Origin: Bacteroidota bacterium
Lineage (GTDB): Bacteria; Bacteroidota; Bacteroidia; Chitinophagales; Chitinophagaceae
Direction of reading: 5' to 3'
Length of the DNA: 9,235 nt
NCBI GenBank assembly: GCA_023436685.1
Contig: JAEZIL010000275.1
Coordinates: 1-9,235, forward strand
Shown piece after piece: positions 1-5,603 of this stretch (its first letter is position 1; every line of letters begins with the position of its first letter). A program made the position numbers and the translations under genes. The notes under the pieces are model-generated. The model saw only the letters and a list, made by a program, of their open reading frames with translations. It had not been told where the DNA came from and did not search any database.

Positions 1-182
1 ATGCCTGCCAGGTAACCCATCATTCTACGCCAGTTAAAAGCTGCACCGGGAACTGACCTTTGCGGCATCTCCTTATCCAGCAGCTCACGCATCTGCAGCC
101 AGGCGCCGGGGCGCTGCTTTTCCTCACCATTGGCAAGGCGCTGCTTCAGCAAGTCATCAATATTTATCATGTTTTTATCCAT
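1..182 (-). CDS. Sigma-linked small protein of unknown function, 5' part only (runs off the window)
   Basis: The reverse strand reads an open frame of 60 codons from ATG at 182 to the window edge, beginning MDKNMINIDDLLKQRLANGE and ending in NWRRMMGYLAG. A second in-frame ATG lies at 170 (MINIDD), so the start is uncertain by four codons; neither has a clear ribosome binding site. The visible part is charged and helical (a GAWLQMRELLDKEMP stretch), and the arginine pair followed by MMGYLAG looks like the cytoplasmic flank of a membrane segment that would begin beyond the edge. It starts 11 bp after the ECF sigma stop, so the two are almost certainly co-transcribed. From memory, genes with this type of N-terminus often follow ECF sigma genes in Chitinophagaceae. 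An anti-sigma-like or sigma-controlled membrane role is possible by position only; no known anti-sigma motif is visible. Function unknown. Confidence 0.7.
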   Translation of the reverse strand, partial: MDKNMINIDDLLKQRLANGEEKQRPGAWLQMRELLDKEMPQRSVPGAAFNWRRMMGYLAG

Positions 183-193
183 GTGGATAAAAT

Positions 194-769
194 TTATTTT
201 TTGTAATGTAATTGTAGTTTCTCAATCTTATCCTTCAAAACCCGCCTTCCTTCCGAAAGGTGCCATTTTGAAGTTCCTTCACTTATATTCAGCATTTTTC
301 CAATCTCTTTGTGCGAGAAACCTTCCATAACATACATGTTAAAGACGGCTTTGGTTGCGTCAGGTAACCCCTGTACTAATTCCAGTAGCTGGTTATAGTA
401 CAGCCTGTCCGCATGGTCTTTATGCACATACTGGTCTTTTTCTACCAATACTATTTTTTCAGAATAACGTATGTTTTGCTTTACGTAGTCTGAAACTGCA
501 TGAAAAACTATTTTTCGTAACCAACCTTCGAAAGAGCCTTGGAACGTATACTGTTCTATTTTTTGGAATGCCCTTAAAAATCCGTTATTCAACACCTCTT
601 CGGCTTGCATTTCCTGGTCAATATACCGTCTTACCACGCCCATCATCCGTGAATAAAACAGGTTATACAGCTTCTCTTGGGCATTGCGATCATTTCGCAT
701 GCATCCATGTATGAGCTCTTGAAGCTCACTGGTTTGACCGGGTACACTATATGCCAAAGCGATAGCCAA
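194..769 (-). CDS. ECF-family RNA polymerase sigma-70 factor
   Basis: A 191-residue protein of normal ECF sigma length. Region 2 covers about residues 25-100: an EKLYNLF helix, then EEVLNNGFLRAFQKI (57-71), which corresponds to the core-binding and -10-recognition helices, followed by GSFEGWLRKI. Region 4 covers about 130-182: LPDATKAVFNMYVMEGFSHK, then the helix-turn-helix EIGKMLNISEGTSKWHLSEG (155-174), which would contact the -35 region. No extra C-terminal domain is present. It should direct RNA polymerase to a small regulon, probably including its own operon. The start appears to be TTG at 767-769: the frame is open upstream only to a TGA at 791-793, that stretch has no ATG, and the first ATG is codon 24, which would remove the front of the first region 2 helix. 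The next gene starts 11 bp downstream. The signal sensed is unknown. Confidence 0.9.
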   Translation of the reverse strand: MAIALAYSVPGQTSELQELIHGCMRNDRNAQEKLYNLFYSRMMGVVRRYIDQEMQAEEVLNNGFLRAFQKIEQYTFQGSFEGWLRKIVFHAVSDYVKQNIRYSEKIVLVEKDQYVHKDHADRLYYNQLLELVQGLPDATKAVFNMYVMEGFSHKEIGKMLNISEGTSKWHLSEGRRVLKDKIEKLQLHYKK

Positions 770-800
770 GTAACGGGTATTTTTTAAGCCTCACATACAA

Positions 801-817
801 TAAGACTGACAGTCTTA
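801..817. promoter_or_regulatory. Inverted repeat in the sigma-factor leader
   Basis: TAAGACT, GAC, AGTCTTA: perfect 7-bp arms around a 3-nt centre, 31 bp upstream of the TTG start of the sigma gene. On the minus strand it is not followed by a T-run, so it does not look like an intrinsic terminator for the aminopeptidase. It could be an operator or a leader hairpin. The call is structural only. Confidence 0.4.
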
Positions 818-827
818 CACATACGTT

Positions 828-837
828 GGGTTAACCC
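828..837. promoter_or_regulatory. GGGTTAACCC palindrome upstream of the sigma gene
   Basis: A perfect 10-bp palindrome 10 bp beyond the 801-817 inverted repeat, in the 162-bp gap between the aminopeptidase stop and the sigma start. Having two dyads so close makes a regulatory site plausible, but a 10-bp palindrome can occur by chance. No clear TTTG/TAnnTTTG promoter pair was found in this gap. Confidence 0.25.
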
Positions 838-931
838 TGAATTTTATGATTAACAATAGATTTATAACGCTAATATATGGCTGATTATGATACTTTATGA
901 CAAAAAAGTCACATAGCAGCAAATAGGATAT

Positions 932-2818
932 CTATTTCGTCTTACCTGATACAATTTCATCAAGTGTAGTTTGCGCCAGCGGATGATAATTTCCCCTGTA
1001 TCTACCATAGATATCTTTAGCCATTTCTTGTTTACCGGTATTCATCATTTCGCTGTAAAGCGGTTCAATAAACTTACGGCGGCCTACCCTGCTCAGGAAA
1101 TCCTGCATTGGTTTATATGCAGGCTTATAATCGGCCGCTATGGCCATTACATACCACAAGTCGGCTATTTCACTGTTGCCGCTATTCGAAAAATGATACT
1201 TGGCATCAAGTGCTGCCATTTTATCAGCGCTAAGTGGTTTAGGCATTTTACGCAAAAAATGCAGCCACTCATGGGTGGTCCAACCTTTTGTATCTAAGTT
1301 TTGCGGTGCAGTGCCATTTAGAAAACTGGTACGGGTTGCATCAACTTTATCAAAACGGTCATGGTCGGCACGGGGTGCATTAGGTGGTATTCCAGCGCCA
1401 TAAACCCAAGTATTGATATCTAATTTCCTGGCTAGCGTACTATCTTCCTTTATCAAGTTGGCATTCAGGTAACTGATAAATTGCTCTGTGGTAAGTGTTT
1501 TGAATGAATGCTCCTTAAAATATTTGTTTAGGAATGCATCCATTTTCTCACGTCCTACATTATTTTCTATCAATCTAAGTAGCAAAGCACCTTTCTCATA
1601 TGCTATGTCAGTTAACCCGTCGTCAGGGTCGCGGCCCGACAGATCTAATTTAAGGTGGGTATCTTTACTATCCTTCCCAATATCGTTTACGGCCTTTTCC
1701 AGGTCCTGGTAGCCAAGTTCCCAAAGCATGTCAGCATAGCTCTTATCTGTCATTGCTTCAGTAAGGCGGCGCTCAAAATAAACCGTAAACCCCTCGTTCA
1801 GCCAGAAATCATTCCATGTAGCATTAGTAACAAGGTTACCGCTCCAGTTGTGCGCCAGTTCGTGCGCTATCAGGTTCACAAGAGAACGGTCGCCCGATAT
1901 GATAGTTGGTGTACAGAAGGTTAGCCGCGGGTTTTCCATACCGCCTATCGGGAAACCCGGAGGTAGCACCAATATATCGTACCTGCCCCATCGATACGGG
2001 CCATATAATTTTTCAGCAGTATGTACCATTTTTCCAACATCAGCAAATTCGTTGTGTGCTTTTGTCAGCATTCCAGGTTCAGCATATACACCTGTACGTT
2101 CATCTATATCTTTAAACTGAACATCGCCCACAGCTAGTGCCATAAGGTAGGCCGGTACCGGCATTTCCATTTTGAAATGATAGATACCGCTATCGTTTTT
2201 CTGCTGTGGGTTTTCAGCACTCATCAAAGCCATCAAGCCTTTAGGTACGGTAACGCGTGCAGTATAGGTATATCTGATGCCAGGACCATCAGCACACGGT
2301 ATCCAGGAGCGTGCATAAATAGACTCGGACTGTGTGTAAAGGAACGGATGCTTTTTATCAAGCGTTTGCTGTGGAGCCAGCCATTGTAAAGCAGTAGCGT
2401 TAGCACCACTTGCATATTTTATTTTTACTTGTTTGGTTGCTGTTGTAACAGGGATATCCAGTTGTTTGCCCAGATGTGTTACAAAATCGCCCAGTTTAAA
2501 GTCAGATGGTTTGCCATCTACCCAAACACTGTCGATGCTAAGGTCATATGTATCGAGCTTTAAACTTTTTTCGCCTTTACTATTGTCAACAGTCCAGGCA
2601 GCGTAACCTGCTATTTGTTTTTTGTCAAAGTTCACATTTACATCAAGGTCCAGGTGTTTTATTCCAATCACATCTGCGTTCGACTGCGTATGAATGTCTT
2701 TTGCCTGATGGTTACCAACTGCCATTTCATTCCCGGCATTTTCCTTTTGTTTACGCTCATTGCATGCAGCTAATGCTATGCCTGCCGCTATTGCTAGTGG
2801 AATTATCTTTTTCGTCAT
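932..2818 (-). CDS. M1-family zinc aminopeptidase lipoprotein, leukotriene A4 hydrolase type
   Basis: A 628-residue protein that should remove N-terminal residues from peptides outside the cytoplasm. Residues 1-19 form a lipoprotein signal ending in LAAC, with Cys19 the lipidation site. A beta-rich N-terminal domain leads to the substrate-binding GGMEN loop (292-296), then the zinc site HELAH (319-323) and Glu342 in NEGFTVYFE, an exact HExxH-18-E pattern. Tyr407 in YEKG matches human LTA4H Tyr383, the aminopeptidase proton donor. Arg580 and Lys582 in GRRKF match Arg563/Lys565, which bind the peptide carboxylate. Asp399 in DPD matches Asp375, while the Tyr378 position is Leu402. The C-terminal helical domain (about 505-628) completes the LTA4H-like architecture; human LTA4H is 611 residues. 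It follows the ABC permease by 18 bp, so it is the last gene of that operon. True lipid epoxide hydrolysis is unproven and unlikely in this host; peptidase activity is well supported. Confidence 0.95.
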   Translation of the reverse strand: MTKKIIPLAIAAGIALAACNERKQKENAGNEMAVGNHQAKDIHTQSNADVIGIKHLDLDVNVNFDKKQIAGYAAWTVDNSKGEKSLKLDTYDLSIDSVWVDGKPSDFKLGDFVTHLGKQLDIPVTTATKQVKIKYASGANATALQWLAPQQTLDKKHPFLYTQSESIYARSWIPCADGPGIRYTYTARVTVPKGLMALMSAENPQQKNDSGIYHFKMEMPVPAYLMALAVGDVQFKDIDERTGVYAEPGMLTKAHNEFADVGKMVHTAEKLYGPYRWGRYDILVLPPGFPIGGMENPRLTFCTPTIISGDRSLVNLIAHELAHNWSGNLVTNATWNDFWLNEGFTVYFERRLTEAMTDKSYADMLWELGYQDLEKAVNDIGKDSKDTHLKLDLSGRDPDDGLTDIAYEKGALLLRLIENNVGREKMDAFLNKYFKEHSFKTLTTEQFISYLNANLIKEDSTLARKLDINTWVYGAGIPPNAPRADHDRFDKVDATRTSFLNGTAPQNLDTKGWTTHEWLHFLRKMPKPLSADKMAALDAKYHFSNSGNSEIADLWYVMAIAADYKPAYKPMQDFLSRVGRRKFIEPLYSEMMNTGKQEMAKDIYGRYRGNYHPLAQTTLDEIVSGKTK

Positions 2819-2836
2819 CTAATTTTAGTGTTATAA

Positions 2837-4522
2837 TTATGCTTCTTCAGCAACGTATATATCTTTCCATTGGGTGTTCTTTAAACTATCCCAAACTAAC
2901 CATAGAAAGATAGCCGATAAAATTATAAATAATACCTCTAACCACCAGAACATACTGGCTACATAATGGCTAAAGCCTAATATACCTATTAATAAAAAGC
3001 TCGACAAAATGCGCATAAAAGTTTTCATACCTGTCGTTTTCATTTGCTCTTTTATAGAGAATGGTAAGGTGCGCTGATTGAGCCTTGCCACACATGCTGT
3101 GAACACAGTTACATTTACAGCAGCCAATATCACATCTATTATTGCATGTACACCCCATACGTACACAACAAAAGCTCCGATCACTGTTATGAACGGTAAA
3201 AAGAATTTTATCCAGAGCGCCTTGTAAGACCCAGCCAGAATAAGGCCGGGGTTTTCAACGGGTGCAGAATAGTAGACCCATGCAGCTTTATACTGATCGG
3301 AAATATTTACATAATTCATGGCCTGCATCATGGCGAATGCAGCCATATACAACAATATATAAAATGAATTAGATTCAGGTAAGTTCCGCCATACTTCGCT
3401 CAATGGCTCATTATCCATCAGAAGCAAATAAAAGAAATAGACTGGTACATATGCAAATGATGGATATACACGCATTTTAAAAGATCTGCTCCTGGATGTT
3501 TGCAACCAGGTGAGCATAAAGCCTGCTTTATCCAACCCATTTCTGCTAACCAGGCCAGACAGCTTAACAGCAACATCACTTTTGTTCTTTCTTTGTGACT
3601 TTGTTGAAGTATGTTCATGTACTTCTACCCCATCAATAGCGGCCAGCTTTCGTCCAAAATTTGGTGCCAGCCACTTCAAAGTAACCCATAAGCTGAATAA
3701 AGGAAATAGTATTGCCAATGCACTGAGCCATACGGTACCCGGGAGCACTGCTTTATAGCCCAACCAACTCCAGCACGAAGCTAACCAATATGGAGGTGTC
3801 AAACGTATCCACCCATAATCCCTCAGATCCAGATAACGAATAGCAGGGCTTTTCATCATCCCTTGCATCAGGTAATAAAATGCAACAACAAAAATGGTAA
3901 AGGCTATCTGAAATGAGCCGATAATATTTTTAAAACGCTCTGCACCGGACATCTTTAGTATCAGTAAATAAATGCCATTGACAAGAAACAGCGCTATAAA
4001 TACCATAAGAACTAACGGTAGTGGAAACAATATTGCAGAAGCCCAGCCTTTATCAATTCCTAGGATTATCCATCCCGGTAAAGACATCGGCAATACTATC
4101 CTGAACAGGTATATAAACACATATAAATTACGCGACAGGAATAGTGTTTGATCGTTTATAGGTTTAGGTATAAGTATGTATTTATCCGCTGCGTCAACCA
4201 GGATATTTGAAAAGTCGGTAATCAGAGAGAACGTCAATATGAACAAGAACATGGTAAAATACGTCGTCAACGCGAAAATTGTATCGTCCAGATAAAGTAA
4301 GGGGAATATGTATATCATTCCCATACAGAAATAGATAAACATATTAAGTATCGTACTGAACTTACGTGACTTACCTTCCTTACGCCTGCCAAAAGATAAT
4401 GGCCGTCGATCATCCATTTTCAGCTTTACGGTGAGTATTGCCTTTAACTGCACCATATCAGCCCCCATGGCGCGCCATAAACCGGAGAACAATAATACCA
4501 ATGCAAGGAAGATTCTATTCAT
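2837..4522 (-). CDS. ABC-2-like multi-spanning transporter permease
   Basis: A 561-residue integral membrane protein with about 12 predicted hydrophobic segments, near residues 57-77, 81-101, 136-156, 161-189, 203-219, 256-284, 353-369, 386-403, 433-455, 458-478, 503-521 and 524-545. A long soluble, basic loop (about 285-350, with KSQRKNKSD) divides it into two halves of about six segments each, as in exporters with duplicated membrane domains. There is no ATPase motif; the ATPase is the upstream gene, which overlaps it by 8 bp (ATGAATAG). The pair should form an inner-membrane exporter or envelope-remodelling transporter; the substrate is not readable. The start is uncertain: Met1 at 4522 adds a hydrophobic stretch (MNRIFLALVLLFSGLW), but Met19 (4468) or Met23 (4456, before VQLKAILTVKLKMDDRR) would give a cytoplasmic amphipathic N-terminus, which seems more usual for this kind of protein. 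The aminopeptidase gene follows by 18 bp. Confidence 0.85.
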   Translation of the reverse strand: MNRIFLALVLLFSGLWRAMGADMVQLKAILTVKLKMDDRRPLSFGRRKEGKSRKFSTILNMFIYFCMGMIYIFPLLYLDDTIFALTTYFTMFLFILTFSLITDFSNILVDAADKYILIPKPINDQTLFLSRNLYVFIYLFRIVLPMSLPGWIILGIDKGWASAILFPLPLVLMVFIALFLVNGIYLLILKMSGAERFKNIIGSFQIAFTIFVVAFYYLMQGMMKSPAIRYLDLRDYGWIRLTPPYWLASCWSWLGYKAVLPGTVWLSALAILFPLFSLWVTLKWLAPNFGRKLAAIDGVEVHEHTSTKSQRKNKSDVAVKLSGLVSRNGLDKAGFMLTWLQTSRSRSFKMRVYPSFAYVPVYFFYLLLMDNEPLSEVWRNLPESNSFYILLYMAAFAMMQAMNYVNISDQYKAAWVYYSAPVENPGLILAGSYKALWIKFFLPFITVIGAFVVYVWGVHAIIDVILAAVNVTVFTACVARLNQRTLPFSIKEQMKTTGMKTFMRILSSFLLIGILGFSHYVASMFWWLEVLFIILSAIFLWLVWDSLKNTQWKDIYVAEEA

Positions 4523-5324
4523 TTTCGTCAGATGGGTTTAATGGCAAAGTATTATAGGATGTCGCAAACCCCGATGCCTGTGAAGACATATCTCCGCCAG
4601 AAGTAAGCCTGGAAAATATTCTCTCAAGCGATTCATTGCCCCCTTCCCTTAATTGTTCAATAGTAGCATTAGCAATAATAGTTCCTTTATCTATTAACAC
4701 TATCCTATCTGATACTTTTTCAACCACATCCATCATATGCGAGCAATAAAATATAGTTTTACCTTCCTGCTTTAACACCTGCAACATTTCCTTTACCAGG
4801 ATAACAGCATTAGCATCCAGGCCCGACAATGGTTCGTCCAATATCACAATGTCGGGATTATGCAGTAGTCCTGAGGTGAGTAATACCTTTTGCCGCATAC
4901 CTTTAGAGAAAGTATCCATGCGTTGATCGATATTGGCCAGCAAGCCAAATGTTTCCAGCATCCGTTCACTTCGTTCCCTGATGACATCATCACTCAAATG
5001 ATACAACTTACCTGTAAAGGCAAGATACTCGCGCGGCGATAGCAGGTCATACAATTCTGCCAGTTCAGGTATGTACCCTATAGTACGTTTTACATTGTTA
5101 AGATTATCTCTTAAAAGCTTTCCATCCACCCATACTTCACCTGTATAGTCTTGTATAATACCTGTAAGTATTTTCACAGTAGTTGATTTACCCGCCCCAT
5201 TAGGCCCAATATAGCCTATGATTTCCCCCGCGTAAATATCAATATCAATATTTTTTAGCACTTCTTTATCTCCGTATTTCTTACCGAGGTGCCTGATGGA
5301 AATTTTAGGCTGTAAAACGTTCAT
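4515..5324 (-). CDS. ABC transporter ATP-binding protein
   Basis: A 269-residue cytoplasmic ATPase with all the nucleotide-binding motifs in order: Walker A GPNGAGKST (40-48), a Q-loop region reading GYIPELAELYD (83-93, Glu in place of Gln, as is frequent in ABC-2 type ATPases), signature FSKGMRQKV (139-147, a degenerate LSGGQ), Walker B IVILDEP (159-165) with catalytic Glu164, D-loop SGLD (167-170) and H-loop His196 in CSHMMD. The C-terminal tail from about 231 (ESLERIF and a Ser/Gly-rich end) is outside the core fold. It resembles single-domain ATPases of ABC-2 exporters (CcmA/NatA-like) and should energise the permease encoded next to it, whose start overlaps its stop by 8 bp. It is the first gene of the operon, and a plausible Bacteroidota promoter lies about 60 bp upstream. 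The catalytic role is certain; the substrate is unknown. Confidence 0.95.
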   Translation of the reverse strand: MNVLQPKISIRHLGKKYGDKEVLKNIDIDIYAGEIIGYIGPNGAGKSTTVKILTGIIQDYTGEVWVDGKLLRDNLNNVKRTIGYIPELAELYDLLSPREYLAFTGKLYHLSDDVIRERSERMLETFGLLANIDQRMDTFSKGMRQKVLLTSGLLHNPDIVILDEPLSGLDANAVILVKEMLQVLKQEGKTIFYCSHMMDVVEKVSDRIVLIDKGTIIANATIEQLREGGNESLERIFSRLTSGGDMSSQASGFATSYNTLPLNPSDENE

Positions 5325-5387
5325 ATAACTGCGGGTTAATTTTTTAAATTATTAGTTAATAACCTAGCCGGGGCGGTTTATATACCT

Positions 5388-5419
5388 GCAACTTAGCCTA
5401 AAGAAAAAGTAAAAACAAA
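5388..5419 (-). promoter_or_regulatory. Candidate Bacteroidota promoter of the ABC/aminopeptidase operon
   Basis: On the minus strand TTTG (5419-5416) is followed by a 20-nt T-rich spacer and TAAGTTGC (5395-5388). The primary sigma factor of Bacteroidota recognises roughly TTTG, 19-21 nt, TAnnTTTG; here the -7 box lacks one T (TAnnTTG). Transcription would start near 5380 and leave a leader of about 55 nt before the ATPase ATG at 5324. This is a pattern match only. Confidence 0.4.
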
Positions 5420-5533
5420 TAGCTTCTGTAACTCAATGCCAGCAAGGATTTTGATAACAACAATATTTTATTTTTTGCATTTACCCAATTTATAGCCAAC
5501 CACAAAACGGATTAAAAATGTCTTAATTGATGT

Positions 5534-5573
5534 AACAGGCAAGGTGTACTAACTACCCATCCTCCTTGTTGTT
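5534..5573 (+). promoter_or_regulatory. Imperfect inverted repeat in the leader of the T9SS protein gene
   Basis: AACAGGCAAGG (5534-5544) can pair with CCTTGTTGTT (5564-5573), CAAGG/CCTTG being the perfect core, across a 19-nt loop. It ends 30 bp before the ATG at 5604, so it could be a leader hairpin or an operator. There is no T-run after it. Chance is a real alternative. Confidence 0.25.
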
Positions 5574-5603
5574 ATGAAAACATTTTAACCTAATTGTAAA
5601 CCT

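Larger units (their letters stand above)
5325..5603. other. Divergent intergenic region between the ABC operon and the T9SS protein gene
   Basis: 279 bp, AT-rich, with no supported gene. It holds the candidate minus-strand promoter at 5388-5419 and an imperfect inverted repeat at 5534-5573 close to the plus-strand gene. For the plus-strand gene I found only a weak candidate: TTTG at 5450-5453 followed by a T-rich TATTTTTTG at 5469-5477, with spacing too short for the consensus. No start-proximal Shine-Dalgarno sequence is evident before the ATG at 5604. Confidence 0.6.

Noticed and set aside
355..714. Open frame of 119 codons on the plus strand opposite the sigma factor
   Set aside because: It is fully antisense to a clear ECF sigma gene and has no domain, signal or context of its own.
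898..911. TGAC-A6-GTCA as a terminator of the aminopeptidase gene
   Set aside because: Only a 4-bp stem, with the T-run in the loop and not after the stem on the minus strand.
5349..5362. TTATTA, GT, TAATAA inverted repeat in the ATPase leader
   Set aside because: It lies in very AT-rich sequence where such symmetry is expected by chance, and it has no T-run or known operator form.
5469..5477. TATTTTTTG as the -7 box of the T9SS protein gene
   Set aside because: The spacing from the TTTG at 5450-5453 is only 15 nt, and a T-run can imitate the box; too weak to annotate as a promoter.
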